Assembly: GCA_002840245.1 (NCBI GenBank)
Contig: PHAA01000013.1
Coordinates: forward strand, 1-64,000
Direction: 5' to 3'
Origin: Firmicutes bacterium HGW-Firmicutes-15
GTDB taxonomy: Bacteria; Bacillota; Syntrophomonadia; Syntrophomonadales; Syntrophomonadaceae
Length of the DNA stretch: 64,000 nucleotides
Part shown: piece by piece, positions 35,983 to 46,177 of the stretch
Layout of the letters: every line of letters begins with the position of its first letter
Numbering within the stretch: position 1 is the stretch's first letter
Program-made: the position numbers and the translations under genes
The notes under the pieces: generated by a model
The model's database searches: none
The model's input: the letters and a program-made list of their open reading frames with translations, nothing else
Told to the model about the DNA's origin: nothing

Positions 35983-37701
35983 CTAAACCGTGAAAAAAGC
36001 AATGGCTTTCTTCAAATCTTCTATAACAATGGTTAGCCGATCGATAGACGCTCCGGTTTCTTCTAACCCAGCTAGCTGTTCACTAGCTAATGAGCTGATC
36101 TTCTTAGCTACGACAGCATTTTTATCCGCAGCATAGGTTGTTTGTTCAATTGAATGTATGGCAGTCTCGGCGCTGGCCGCCATCTGTTCGCTGGCGGCGC
36201 TTACTTCCTGAATTTGCTGGTTTACAGTATTAATGGCCTGAATAATATGTTCGAAGGCCTGCCCTGCATGGCCTACTACTTGAGTACCCATAGCTACTTC
36301 CTTAGTTCCCTCTTGCATGGCTTCCACCGCGTTGTCAGCTTCAGACTGTACCTCTTTGACCAGACTGGCAATGCGCTTGGCGGCTTCACCAGATTCTTCG
36401 GCCAATTTTCGGACTTCTTCTGCTACCACCGCAAATCCGCGTCCTTGCTCTCCAGCTCGGGCGGCCTCAATAGCAGCGTTTAAAGCCAAGAGATTGGTCT
36501 GGTTGGCAATGTTGGTAATCAGATCTACTATTTGACCGATTTCTTGAGATTTGGTTCCCAGTCCCTCTATGATCATAGCAGTAGAGTGAACTGTTTCACT
36601 GATGATGCTAATCTGACTTATGGCCTTCTCTACCTGTTTCTCTCCTTCTTCCGCCTTGTTAGTAGCGCTCATAGCAGAGGAAGCTACTTCCTGGGCATTT
36701 CCAGCCAATTGCTGAATAGCTACCGACATTTCTCCGATAACCATTTTGGATTTGCCGGTCAGTTCGGCTTGACTAGCGGCAGTGGAGCTCATCTCTTCAG
36801 ACTGAAAGGTCATATCCTTCATGAGCGAAGCGCTCATTTCCGAACGATTTAGAAGTTCAGAAGTAGATTGGCTTACATTTACAATCAAATTCTTGGTGTT
36901 GCCTATTAATTCTGACATTCTGGCGATCATGACGTTTATCAGGCCAGCTAGCTGACCCAATTCGTCATTCGCCGTCTGGGGGATCATGGAGGTCAGATCG
37001 CCCTCGCTGGATTTTCCAATGGAACCCTTGATTCTTTCAAGCGGTTTGTGAACCGTGTAGGCCAGCAGTAAAGCAGCTAGGAACCCAAGCAGTATACCTA
37101 GCCCGGCGTAGAGTAACATGCTGCTGCGAAAATTACTAACCATGTTATCATAAGGAGTTGCCGGTACGCCTACATACCAGATGCCGATGACTTGACCGCT
37201 AGCGTCCTTAATCGGCTCGTAAGCGGTTTCGTTCCAGGTTCCTACCACATTAGCACGACCGATATAGGTTTTACTATCTTTAAGAACTGTTTGTATTACT
37301 TCGGCTGATGCCTGGGTTCCGATCTGTCGCTTATCGTCTTTCTTAACATTGGTGGAGACTCGTGTATCGCCTTTGAAAATTGTAACTGTGTCGCCGGTCA
37401 ATTTACCAATCAAATCAACAAGGTCATTATTGTTCTCCATCAGAGTAGTGCCTTTATACAGGGAACCATTTACCAGCTTCCAATCGCCGGGAAAGTTCTT
37501 GTCCAGCATTTGTCCACCCATTGCCAAGTCTGATTTCAACTTTTCCTGGGCGGAAATTATTATCTTTTCCGACATAACCGAAGTAGCATAAACACCCATT
37601 ACCCCGGTTACCGCAGCTAAAATTAGCGTAAATACCAGGACTAAACGCAGGCGTACATTGATTTTACGTGCTAGGCGTTCTAGCTTAATAACTAAATCCA
37701 A
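35983..37701 (-). CDS. Membrane chemoreceptor (MCP) with Cache sensor
   Basis: The protein has 572 residues: TM1 about 18-38 ([19 protein letters not shown]), an extracellular Cache-type domain (to about 190, with the [20 protein letters not shown] strand pair), TM2 ([20 protein letters not shown]), HAMP, and a signalling domain whose tip is [20 protein letters not shown]. It should detect a small extracellular ligand and signal through CheA/CheW. A cheW gene lies at 59.4 kb, and a cytosolic MCP at 49.6 kb. The Cache fold fits organic acids or amino acids, not resolved further. Confidence 0.93.
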   Translation of the reverse strand: MDLVIKLERLARKINVRLRLVLVFTLILAAVTGVMGVYATSVMSEKIIISAQEKLKSDLAMGGQMLDKNFPGDWKLVNGSLYKGTTLMENNNDLVDLIGKLTGDTVTIFKGDTRVSTNVKKDDKRQIGTQASAEVIQTVLKDSKTYIGRANVVGTWNETAYEPIKDASGQVIGIWYVGVPATPYDNMVSNFRSSMLLYAGLGILLGFLAALLLAYTVHKPLERIKGSIGKSSEGDLTSMIPQTANDELGQLAGLINVMIARMSELIGNTKNLIVNVSQSTSELLNRSEMSASLMKDMTFQSEEMSSTAASQAELTGKSKMVIGEMSVAIQQLAGNAQEVASSAMSATNKAEEGEKQVEKAISQISIISETVHSTAMIIEGLGTKSQEIGQIVDLITNIANQTNLLALNAAIEAARAGEQGRGFAVVAEEVRKLAEESGEAAKRIASLVKEVQSEADNAVEAMQEGTKEVAMGTQVVGHAGQAFEHIIQAINTVNQQIQEVSAASEQMAASAETAIHSIEQTTYAADKNAVVAKKISSLASEQLAGLEETGASIDRLTIVIEDLKKAIAFFTV

Positions 37702-38125
37702 AATGAATCCATCTCCTCTCTATAAACGGTCAAATACAAAAACAACGTACTAAACCAAATTATTCCTTAATCAGTTCTACACCCGTATACCATTTTCCTG
37801 CCCAGAAGATAATATTTTTTTATAATTTATAGAATCATGTCAGGTATTGTTGTAACAAAGGAGACGAGGCTAATTATTTGGAGGATTTTGCTTTTATTCG
37901 CATATTAGCTTGTCTAAATGAAGGGGCTTAGCATGAATAATGGGATGGTAATGGCTGAAGGTAGCCAGCTGATAAGCGAGCAAACAACCGCCAGATGTCT
38001 TGCAGTACGCAAGGTGATTATTGCTGGAGGGTGTAAAAGCATATATTTATGATGCGTAAAATTGTTGAGAATGGGAAAAAGTAAATTGACATGGAGTTGA
38101 ATTAGTTTCCTGGAAGGGGCATAAG
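37702..38125. other. 424-bp divergent region
   Basis: The left part contains the MCP promoter region and the right part the DUF421 ribosome site (GGAAGGGG before GTG). A 39-codon ORF is listed separately. No strong hairpin is seen. Confidence 0.4.
37933..38052 (+). CDS. Possible small ORF (39 aa)
   Basis: ATG 37933 follows AAGGGG at 6-nt spacing. The frame has 39 codons (MNNGMVMAEGSQLISEQ...). No family is recognised and there is no membrane segment. Only the ribosome site supports it. Confidence 0.25.
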   Translation: MNNGMVMAEGSQLISEQTTARCLAVRKVIIAGGCKSIYL

Positions 38126-38863
38126 GTGATTGACGGTAACTTACTGAGCAGCTTTACAGATTCCGTCTCTATATTGACCAGGAGTCTTATTGCCATAGTG
38201 GTGCTATATGTAATAACTAGGTTGATGGGGAAAAAACAGATCTCCCAGTTGACCTTTTTTGATTATATAGTGGGGATTACTATTGGTTCGATTGCTGCCA
38301 GTCTTTCCATCGATGACCACATCACCTATACCCATGGTTTGATAGGACTTGTGGTCTGGGGATCGTTCCCTATCATTATTGCTTATCTTAATCTGAAAAA
38401 TATGCGGGCTAGAAGGTTATTGGGAGGTGTTTCTACCATCGTTATACAGAACGGGACAATAGTAGAAGCCAACCTTAGAAAAGAAAGACTGCATATCAAT
38501 GATTTGCTGGAAGAGCTAAGAATCAAGGGAGCATTCAATATAGATGATGTTGAATCTGCTATTTTGGAAACCAACGGACAGATTAGCGTTCAGATGAAAG
38601 CTGACAAACAAGCCGTTACTCCATCCGATTTGAATATCGCAGTCAGACAGCAAGGTTTATCGGCCAACCTCATCATCGATGGTAAGGTGATGCCAGACAA
38701 TCTTACCCTGATGGGTTTAAGTTATGAGTGGTTAATTGGAGAACTGAAAAAGAGCAATATCAACTCTCCTCGTCAAGTTATGCTAGCCTGTCTTAATTCG
38801 AGTCGAGATTTGCATATTTACTTAAAAAATCAGGACATTAAGACCTTAACGGTTATAGATTAA
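38126..38863 (+). CDS. DUF421 membrane protein (YetF/YcaP type)
   Basis: The protein has 245 residues from a GTG at 38126 behind GGAAGGGG. The N-terminus has about three membrane helices (SLIAIVVLYVITRLMGKKQI, YIVGITIGSIAASL and LIGLVVWGSFPIIIAYLNL), and the rest is a cytosolic alpha/beta domain (NIDDVESAILETNGQISV). The signature RLMGKKQISQLTFFDYIVGI is diagnostic of DUF421. Members are linked to sporulation or stress in bacilli; molecular role unknown. Confidence 0.92.
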   Translation: MIDGNLLSSFTDSVSILTRSLIAIVVLYVITRLMGKKQISQLTFFDYIVGITIGSIAASLSIDDHITYTHGLIGLVVWGSFPIIIAYLNLKNMRARRLLGGVSTIVIQNGTIVEANLRKERLHINDLLEELRIKGAFNIDDVESAILETNGQISVQMKADKQAVTPSDLNIAVRQQGLSANLIIDGKVMPDNLTLMGLSYEWLIGELKKSNINSPRQVMLACLNSSRDLHIYLKNQDIKTLTVID

Positions 38864-38966
38864 TTTAAGATTCCATGGATTTTCAGAGGGTAAAGGCTGG
38901 CTTGGCGGGTTACAATAATGGGTAGTAAAGGAATTATGCGAACATTGAAAGTAAGGAGGATGTGCC

Positions 38967-39866
38967 ATGTATCCCTATATTCCTAGTTATGGTACCGAAA
39001 ATGAGTGCAAAACTAACCCGGTTGCTTTTCCCCCGCAACATCAAGATCAACAGCCGGGGCTTGAATTCAATATGGTTCCTCAGCCCATCTATGAAAACCC
39101 TGATTATCAGGGGAGTAGTAAACTGGCGAACAAGGTGGCCATTATTTCTGGTGGTGATAGTGGAATCGGCAGAGCTGTGGCCATTGCTTATGCCAAAGAA
39201 GGAGCCGAAATAGCAATCGTATATCTCAATGAGCATCGGGATGCAGAAGAGACCAGGAATCGGGTTGAACAGCTTGGTCGCACCTGCCTATTAATCGCCG
39301 CTGACCTGCGCCAAGAGGAGTTGTGCAATAATGTAGTGCAGCAAACCATAGATAAATTCAAACATCTAGACATTTTGGTAAACAATCAGGCTATAATGAT
39401 CCCCCAAAAAAGTCTGCTGGACATTACGGCAGAGCAACTAGATAATACCTTTCGTACTAACATTTATTCATACTTTTATATGAGCCGGGCGGCATTGCCG
39501 CATTTATCGAGGGGCAGCTCAATTATAAATACCACTTCCGTAACTGCTTATGAAGGTCATGTAGAATTAATAGATTACTCGGCGACCAAAGGAGCCATTG
39601 TCAGTTTTACCCGTTCTTTAGCCTTATCCCTCAGTAGTTCTGGGGTACGGGTAAATGCTGTAGCACCTGGGCCAGTTTGGACTCCCTTAGTTCCGGCTGG
39701 CTTTTCTGCGGAACAAGTCAAAAAGTTCGGGCTAAATACTCCTCTAAAACGCGCCGGGCAACCTTTCGAGCTTGCTCCTGCTTTCGTATTCCTGGCCGCA
39801 GATGATTCCGGTTTTATATCGGGGCAGGTAATTCATGTAAATGGTGGAGTTATGGTAAATTCATAA
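38967..39866 (+). CDS. Short-chain dehydrogenase/reductase
   Basis: The protein has 299 residues from ATG 38967 behind AAGGAGGA. The first 50 residues are a Pro/Gln-rich extension (PPQHQDQQPGLEF) typical of the YhdF/YdaD 'general stress' SDR group. The cofactor motif is SGGDSGIGRAVA, the structural motif NNQA replaces the common NNAG, and the active-site pair is YSATK with the catalytic Ser in NTTSVTAYEG. C-terminal ISGQVIHVNGG is intact. It is an NAD(P)-dependent oxidoreductase of unknown substrate. Confidence 0.9.
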   Translation: MYPYIPSYGTENECKTNPVAFPPQHQDQQPGLEFNMVPQPIYENPDYQGSSKLANKVAIISGGDSGIGRAVAIAYAKEGAEIAIVYLNEHRDAEETRNRVEQLGRTCLLIAADLRQEELCNNVVQQTIDKFKHLDILVNNQAIMIPQKSLLDITAEQLDNTFRTNIYSYFYMSRAALPHLSRGSSIINTTSVTAYEGHVELIDYSATKGAIVSFTRSLALSLSSSGVRVNAVAPGPVWTPLVPAGFSAEQVKKFGLNTPLKRAGQPFELAPAFVFLAADDSGFISGQVIHVNGGVMVNS

Positions 39867-39993
39867 ATAAATTGGTATTTGCCGTTGACTACCTATGGAA
39901 GCGCTATACCTGAAAACCAAAACATTTTACTAACAATAATAATTGGGAAGTATGAAAGGCAAGTCGATGTTAAACCGATGAGGAGGAGCTAAA

Positions 39994-40188
39994 ATTAAGA
40001 CAACTATAGAGGCAAATCGCTTGATAAATGAAAAGTCACCATATTTATTACAGCATGCCCACAACCCGGTGGACTGGTATCCTTGGGGTGAGGAAGCGTT
40101 TACGAAGGCCGTTGCTGATGATCTGCCTATTTTTCTTAGTATAGGCTATAGCACCTGTCACTGGTGCCATGTACATAAATTGCCCTAG
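39994..40188 (+). pseudogene. Truncated YyaL-type thioredoxin-domain gene
   Basis: The frame reads [19 protein letters not shown]... to [12 protein letters not shown] and then stops at 40186-40188: 65 codons of a family usually near 600-690. The beginning follows AGGAGGAG but the initiation triplet is ATT (39994), as if ATG had mutated. The protein diverges clearly from the YyaL gene at 47666, so it is an independent copy rather than a fresh duplicate. It ends 25 bases after CHWC, where the sequence changes to unrelated DNA. Confidence 0.8.
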
Positions 40189-40969
40189 ACTAATCCCTTG
40201 ACAAGACCGATGCGTCAATAAGCTTGTAACCCGAGAAGAACTGAACTTCCGCACCAGGCTCCGGAGACTGATGTTAAGTCTCCGGTCCATCCTTGACTTT
40301 CCTTTAATATCCTATATTATGGCCTTAATAGTATTGAACTATTTGGTTCTATCCCGTTATTCCTATTGAAAAACTATCTGTTTGGGAATTGATTATAACC
40401 AAAGTTTTAACCAAGAAAAAAATCTAATCGATCTGTTTTTAATCAAAAAACCTTACTCTGGCGATCAATAATTAGAGAATTAGCTTTAGCGGTCAATAAT
40501 GATAACTAATTCTGCTTCTTCCAATCCACACCCTCCAGCCCTAACACCTTCACACATTTCAATATTTAGCGATGATATGGCCGACTGCTGCACCTGGCTT
40601 CGGAGGCTAAATATCAGCTCCCTTTAAATACCTAGTTGTCTAAACCAAGCCCTATGTTTGCTGTTTTATACTTGTATCTCCCAATTTAGCAGCTTTTAAG
40701 CTGAATAACTGTATAAAATAAATAATGTGATCATTTAGGCTATAATATGCCAAATTAATCAGAGATAAGCAAAAATGTAAAATACATAGTATACTGAAAG
40801 TGGCAATGTATGATTGACATAAAAAATATGTTTTTAGGAGATATCTTTGGATTCCTTTGGGTCCCAGAACTTAATTAAAACAAGAAATAAAAAAACTTAC
40901 AGATAAGCTTGAGTATAGTTGGATGCTGGAATTGTTTGATGATAAATATTGCATTTAGGAGGATATCGT
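40189..40969. other. 781-bp region without a recognised gene
   Basis: The first 100 bp contain a perfect 9-bp hairpin CCGGAGACT / AGTCTCCGG (40261-40285). AATATTTAGC (40561-40570) and GCTAAATATC (about 40606-40615) form a wider inverted repeat, and CACC(A/T)GGCT(C/T)CGGAG occurs just before both structures. The right half is AT-rich and carries the promoter area of the kinase gene. No protein with known homology is seen. Confidence 0.4.
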
Positions 40970-42490
40970 ATGATGAATTATGTAATAGGTAAATCAGATT
41001 CATGCCAAATACTTGTTGTTGATGATATTCCAGCTAATCTCAAGCTTCTTGCTGACATCCTTGCCAATCAGGATTATAAGGTTCGTCCAGCCTCCAGCGG
41101 ACAACTGGCATTAAGATCCGTGGCGGTTGAAATGCCGGACCTAATTCTGCTGGATGTGAAAATGCCTGACATGGACGGTTATGAAGTCTGCCAGTTACTA
41201 AAGGCTGATGAAATCAGCCGAAGGATCCCGGTAATCTTCATTAGTGCTCTTGATGAGGTCTCCGACAAGGTTAAGGGTTTTAATGTTGGTGGAGTTGATT
41301 ATATAACTAAACCATTTCAATCAGCTGAGGTTCTAGCCCGGGTTAATACACATCTCACTGTATGGCGTTTGCAAAGACAACTTGAGGAGCAAAATCTTCA
41401 ACTCCAACAGGAGATTGCTGAACGAACGAGGACGGAGATTGAGTTGCGCAGTGCAAATGCAGAAATTGAACAAATATTTGCAGCTATTCCTTCCTTAATG
41501 ATTAGCATATCTTCAGAAGGAAACGTCACCAAGTGGAACTCTGGGGCCGAAAAAACACTTGGGATTATAGCGAAGGAGGCAGTGGGCCAAGAACTGATTG
41601 AATTGTCGATTAGTTGGGAATGGGATAAAGTTAATCAGGGGCTGGCTACCTGCAGGGAAAATGGCTGCCTCATTGAAATGAATGATATTCACTTCCAATA
41701 CTCAGATAAAAGGCCTGGTTTTCTAGCGATTAGTATTATTCCCATCCAAACAGATGGGTCAATACATGAGGGTCTAATTGTTTTAGGAACGGATATAACT
41801 GAACGCAAACATATGGAAATTGAAATCACTCGCCTTGATCGGCTTAATCTAGTGGGAGAAATGGCAACTGGCATTGGTCATGAAATTAGAAACCCGATGA
41901 CATCTGTTCGTGGCTTTTTGCAAATGTTTAAGGACAGATATGCTGAAGATAAAGAATTTATGGATCTAATGATCGAAGAACTGGACACAGCCAATTCGAT
42001 AATCACTGAATTCCTATCTCTAGCCAAAAATAAGATGGTAGACCTGAAATTAAATAACCTTAACTCAATAATTAGTAAAATATTGCCGTTAGTTCAGGCT
42101 AATGCCATAGTCCAAGAAAAAAACATAATTATTTATTCTTCGGACATACCGGATCTGTTGGTGGATGAGAAAGAGATTCGTCAGCTTATACTCAACTTGG
42201 TTAGAAATGCTCTGGAATCAATGACTCCGAATGGAACTGTTACTATAAGGACGTTTATGGAAGAAGAAAAAGTAGTATTAGCTATCCAGGATCAAGGCTA
42301 CGAAATAAGTAGTGATTTGTTAGATAAGCTGGGCACACCATTCTTTACCACTAAAGAGCAAGGGACCGGCTTAGGACTGGCAGTATGCTACAGGATAGCT
42401 GCTCGACATAATGCCAAAATTGATATAGAGACCAGTTCAAGCGGTACAACATTTTACGTCCGCTTCCCAAGGACAAGCAGCGATTATTAG
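40970..42490 (+). CDS. Receiver-PAS-histidine kinase hybrid
   Basis: The protein has 506 residues from ATG 40970 with AGGAGG upstream. Order: receiver (about 12-130; VVDDIPANLKLL, acceptor Asp in PDLILLDVKMPDMDGYE, YITKPF), a coiled-coil linker, PAS (about 165-285), HisKA with the His in GIGHEIRNPMTSVRGF, and HATPase (NALESM, DQGYEIS, TGLGLAV). The G1-like box DQGYEIS replaces the more common DxGxGI. No membrane part. It resembles KinA/KinE-type sporulation or stress kinases. It opens a three-kinase cluster. Confidence 0.92.
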   Translation: MMNYVIGKSDSCQILVVDDIPANLKLLADILANQDYKVRPASSGQLALRSVAVEMPDLILLDVKMPDMDGYEVCQLLKADEISRRIPVIFISALDEVSDKVKGFNVGGVDYITKPFQSAEVLARVNTHLTVWRLQRQLEEQNLQLQQEIAERTRTEIELRSANAEIEQIFAAIPSLMISISSEGNVTKWNSGAEKTLGIIAKEAVGQELIELSISWEWDKVNQGLATCRENGCLIEMNDIHFQYSDKRPGFLAISIIPIQTDGSIHEGLIVLGTDITERKHMEIEITRLDRLNLVGEMATGIGHEIRNPMTSVRGFLQMFKDRYAEDKEFMDLMIEELDTANSIITEFLSLAKNKMVDLKLNNLNSIISKILPLVQANAIVQEKNIIIYSSDIPDLLVDEKEIRQLILNLVRNALESMTPNGTVTIRTFMEEEKVVLAIQDQGYEISSDLLDKLGTPFFTTKEQGTGLGLAVCYRIAARHNAKIDIETSSSGTTFYVRFPRTSSDY

Positions 42491-42548
42491 TAGTGCTAAG
42501 GATTAGTTACATTTATTGATGTCCTCTCTTGCCCCAAAAAGCCATTAT

Positions 42549-42594
42549 AAAAAGCCTTGTGTATTCTGTATTTTCAGAATACACAAGGCTTTTT
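42549..42594 (+). terminator. Terminator of the first kinase gene
   Basis: AAAAAGCCTTGTGTATTCTG and its exact complement form a 20-bp stem with a 6-nt loop, ending in TTTTT. It divides the cluster into two transcription units. Confidence 0.85.
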
Positions 42595-42779
42595 AGTTGG
42601 GTGAAAATTTGAACAAACAAGACACTTTCTTTTACGATATACTTTTTTAGATTTATTACAATTATATCTTCTGTTTTTAGTGTTTTTGTCTTAATAAACA
42701 CTAATATACCATTTATTACCTATACATACTCAATATGTTTATTCTAATTTAGAACAGTGACAGAAATGCGAGGTATAAC

Positions 42780-45700
42780 ATGATAGATTTTTCACCCAAT
42801 TATATGGCACCGTTTAAGGAACTGATTAGTAGCCAAGAAGAGTGGTTGATGAAAAGGATATTTCACTATGCGTTTGAACGCAATTATGCAGAAGGAACCG
42901 CTACGATTGAAGAAGCATGGCGCAATTGTGTATTTGGTCTTTCAAGGGCCATATTAGAGAGTGTTGACACCATATATCCTGATTACGAGTTTGGACCGGA
43001 TCATGATTTCAGGAGTGATCCCCTCTGTTCCTTTATCGTTGATACAGCCAAAAGGCACAGGGAAAGGGGTGTCAGTCTGCAGATGTTTCATGGACTGATG
43101 ATCTATTACAGAGAAGCCTGGCTCGATCTGGTTCGTAACGCAGAATTTAAAATAGATTATAAAAATGAATGCTTAAAAATAGTTGCACGCATGTTCGACC
43201 GTTTTATAATTGCACTCTGCACAGAATGGGCTGAGACTGACCGATGTCGGCAGATTGAAGAACTCCAGGTTCGAAATCGAGAAACTACAGTAGAGAAGAA
43301 CCGGTTTTTAACAATATTTGAAAGCGTTCCTAGTCCAGTATTCATTATTGATGATAGCAAACAGATTGTTAACTTTAATTTTGTGGCAGCAGTGATGCTA
43401 AATGTATCAGCCCTCCATGGTTCTCAATACTACCCAAAAACGGAGAAATCGACTTCTGTTGTGCAATTTGAAGAGGAGACTTCGGCCAAAAGTTCCAACA
43501 CAATAATTGGCAAACCATTCATAACCTTTTTTCCATGGCTGGCTGATGATCTTGATGTTTTTATCACAGGTAACGAATCTTCTGTAAATCTCGAAAAGGA
43601 AGTCGTAAATGAAAAAGAAACAAAGTACTTTAATATCAAATTATCACGAAGGTTTGATGTAAGCAAAACATTCGTCGGCGGAGTTATTATTCTTGAAGAT
43701 ATAACAAAGGAAAAACAAGCCGAAGAGGAATTGCGTCAGGCAAAAGATGCCCAAAGGGAAGAAGTAAAGCGTAATGAAAACCGTTTAAATAGTATTTTAA
43801 ATATACTCCAGCATAGCTCATATTCGGTGCGTGAATTCTTAGACTATACTCTTGACGAAGCTATAAAACTGAGTGGAAGCAAAATTGGTTATATCTTACA
43901 TTACAATGATAACAAGCAAGAATTTATCATTAATACCTGGTCCAAAGGAGCAATGAAGGAGTGTTCTATTGATTATAAACCAACCGTTTTTTATTTGAGC
44001 CAGACCGGTATTTGGGGAGAAGCGGTAAGGCAGAGGAAAGCGGTCATTCTCAACGAATTCCAGGATCCCAATCCACTAAAAAGGGGATACCCCGACGGGC
44101 ATGCTCATATCGAAAGGTTTATGGAGATACCGGTATTCAGCGATAACCACATAGTGGCAGTAGTTGCCGTGGCCAATAAAGAATCCGAGTATGATCAAAC
44201 CGATGTACTCCAGCTTAGTTTACTGATGGATTCAGTTTGGAAATCCGTGGATATGAAGCTAATGCAAGAGGTTCTCCTGGACAGTGAAGAAAAATACCGA
44301 ACCGTCTTTCAGACCACCGGCTCTGCGACAATAATTATCGAGGAAGACACGACTATCTCTCTGGTAAATGATGAATATTGCAAACTATTTGGCTATTCCA
44401 GGGAGGAGATAGAAGGCCAGAAAAGCTTTATTGAATTTGTAGCAAAAAATGATATTGAAAAAATAATAAAATACCACCGTTTAAGACGAATTGAACCAGA
44501 CACGATTCCCCCGAACTATGAATTCCAGGCTATTGACAGGCAGGGTAGAATTATGGATTTACTAATATCTGCTGCCATGATTCCAGGTGCCGGGAAAAGC
44601 GTGGCATCCATGATAGATATCAGTGATAGAAAGCGAACTGAACGAGAATTGTATGATGCTAATGAAAATTTGATTGGAATCAACAAGCAGTTGCAGAATG
44701 CCAATGTTGCTCTTGAAGAACGTACAACGGAACTGGCAGTCGCCAAAGATAAAGCCGAAGCTGCCAACAAGGCCAAGAGTGCTTTTCTGGCGAACATGAG
44801 CCATGAATTGCGTACTCCTCTGAATGCTATATTAGGGTACGCTCAAATAATGCAAAGAGATAATAACCTCTCACCTGGTCAACGTGAGTATCTGAACACC
44901 ATAAATAGCAGTGGGGAGCATCTGCTGGCGTTGATTAATGAAGTGCTGGAGATATCCAAGATTGAAGCAAGACGTATTACTTTAGAACGGGTGAGCTTTG
45001 ATCTCCATACTCTTTTTTACGACCTTGAAAAAATGTTTCGGTTCAGAACCAATGTCAAAGACTTGCAGTTAGAATTTACCGGAATCAATACAATACCACG
45101 TTATATAATAGCGGATGAGAATAAATTGCGCCAGATATTAATCAATCTGCTGGGAAATGCTGTGAAATTTAGTGAGGAAGGCGCTATTAATGTGCGGATA
45201 ACGGGAACCTATGGAACCCTGGATGAAATGCGCTTGGTAGTAGAAATTCAGGATACTGGGATGGGAATAGCAGAGAATGAATATGACAAACTATTCCAAT
45301 ATTTTGAACAAACAACCAGCGGAAGACAGACCCAGGGTGGAACTGGACTGGGGCTAGCCATAAGCCGAGAATATGCCCGGATGATGGACGGAGATATCAC
45401 CTTTATCAGTCAGGTGGGTAAAGGTAGTACTTTCCGGGTGGAGATCGGCGTCAGGCAAGGGAGAGAAACAGAACTTGAAGAGGGTAAGAGGAAACATAGG
45501 GTTATAGGTTTAGAAAAAGGCAAAGACAGCATTCCACGTATCCTAGTAGTGGAGGACATGTTGGAAAGCCGAAATCTGCTCAGCAAGCTTCTGGAGATAA
45601 CTGGATTTGAGGTGAGACAAGCCGCTAACGGGCTGGAGGCAATGGAAATCTTCGAACAGTGGCGACCACACTTCATTTGGATGGATATTCGCATGCCAGT

Positions 45701-46163
45701 TATGAATGGATTAGAGGCGACCCGGCGCATTAAGGCCACAGAGAATGGAAAGCTCACCACAGTGGTAGCGCTTAGTGCCAATGTACTGGAAGAAGAAAAG
45801 CAAGCAATCCTGGCGGTAGGTTGTGATGGTGTCGTTTGGAAGCCGTATCGTGAGGAAGAGATATTTGAAAGTATGGCTGAGCATATGGGGCTAAAATACA
45901 TTTATGAACGAGAAGCAGCAGAAGAATTGCCTTCAGAGTCATTGGTTGAGATGAATTGCGAACAACTGGTCGTAGCCTTGGATACAGATTTACGCCAGGA
46001 ATTGTGTGAAGCTGTGCTTAGATTAAATATAGAACAGATTATGAAAGTAATTGATAGGATTATGGTGCAAGATGCTTCCATAGGAGTTGCATTAAAAAAG
46101 GTAGTGGAGACATTGGATTTTGAATCATTGTTGAACTTGTTGGAGACTGAACTGAAAAAATAG
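42780..46163 (+). CDS. Large hybrid sensor kinase (PAS-GAF-PAS-HK-REC)
   Basis: The protein has 1127 residues from ATG 42780 after GAGGT. N-terminal 1-160 is a helical module like the RsbR-type N-terminus (ALCTEWAETDR end). Then a PAS (about 175-310), a coiled coil, a GAF-like domain (about 335-500), another PAS (about 500-625), a coiled coil, HisKA (His in NMSHELRTPLNAILGYAQ), HATPase (NLLGNAVKFS, DTGMGIAENEYDKLF, GTGLGLAIS), a receiver (MDIRMPVMNGLEATRR) and a C-terminal helical tail of about 75. No membrane segment. It is followed 14 bp later by another receiver-kinase gene, which may be its phosphorelay partner. Confidence 0.92.
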   Translation: MIDFSPNYMAPFKELISSQEEWLMKRIFHYAFERNYAEGTATIEEAWRNCVFGLSRAILESVDTIYPDYEFGPDHDFRSDPLCSFIVDTAKRHRERGVSLQMFHGLMIYYREAWLDLVRNAEFKIDYKNECLKIVARMFDRFIIALCTEWAETDRCRQIEELQVRNRETTVEKNRFLTIFESVPSPVFIIDDSKQIVNFNFVAAVMLNVSALHGSQYYPKTEKSTSVVQFEEETSAKSSNTIIGKPFITFFPWLADDLDVFITGNESSVNLEKEVVNEKETKYFNIKLSRRFDVSKTFVGGVIILEDITKEKQAEEELRQAKDAQREEVKRNENRLNSILNILQHSSYSVREFLDYTLDEAIKLSGSKIGYILHYNDNKQEFIINTWSKGAMKECSIDYKPTVFYLSQTGIWGEAVRQRKAVILNEFQDPNPLKRGYPDGHAHIERFMEIPVFSDNHIVAVVAVANKESEYDQTDVLQLSLLMDSVWKSVDMKLMQEVLLDSEEKYRTVFQTTGSATIIIEEDTTISLVNDEYCKLFGYSREEIEGQKSFIEFVAKNDIEKIIKYHRLRRIEPDTIPPNYEFQAIDRQGRIMDLLISAAMIPGAGKSVASMIDISDRKRTERELYDANENLIGINKQLQNANVALEERTTELAVAKDKAEAANKAKSAFLANMSHELRTPLNAILGYAQIMQRDNNLSPGQREYLNTINSSGEHLLALINEVLEISKIEARRITLERVSFDLHTLFYDLEKMFRFRTNVKDLQLEFTGINTIPRYIIADENKLRQILINLLGNAVKFSEEGAINVRITGTYGTLDEMRLVVEIQDTGMGIAENEYDKLFQYFEQTTSGRQTQGGTGLGLAISREYARMMDGDITFISQVGKGSTFRVEIGVRQGRETELEEGKRKHRVIGLEKGKDSIPRILVVEDMLESRNLLSKLLEITGFEVRQAANGLEAMEIFEQWRPHFIWMDIRMPVMNGLEATRRIKATENGKLTTVVALSANVLEEEKQAILAVGCDGVVWKPYREEEIFESMAEHMGLKYIYEREAAEELPSESLVEMNCEQLVVALDTDLRQELCEAVLRLNIEQIMKVIDRIMVQDASIGVALKKVVETLDFESLLNLLETELKK

Positions 46164-46177
46164 GAAGGACAAAAATA

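Noticed and set aside
40048-40290. 80-codon minus-strand frame
   Set aside because: Half of it is antisense to the YyaL remnant; the rest has no family match or ribosome site.
40797-40826. TGGCAATGTATGATTGAC as a third sigma-54 promoter before the first kinase gene
   Set aside because: The GG-to-GC spacing is wrong and the -12 box reads TTGA instead of TTGC.
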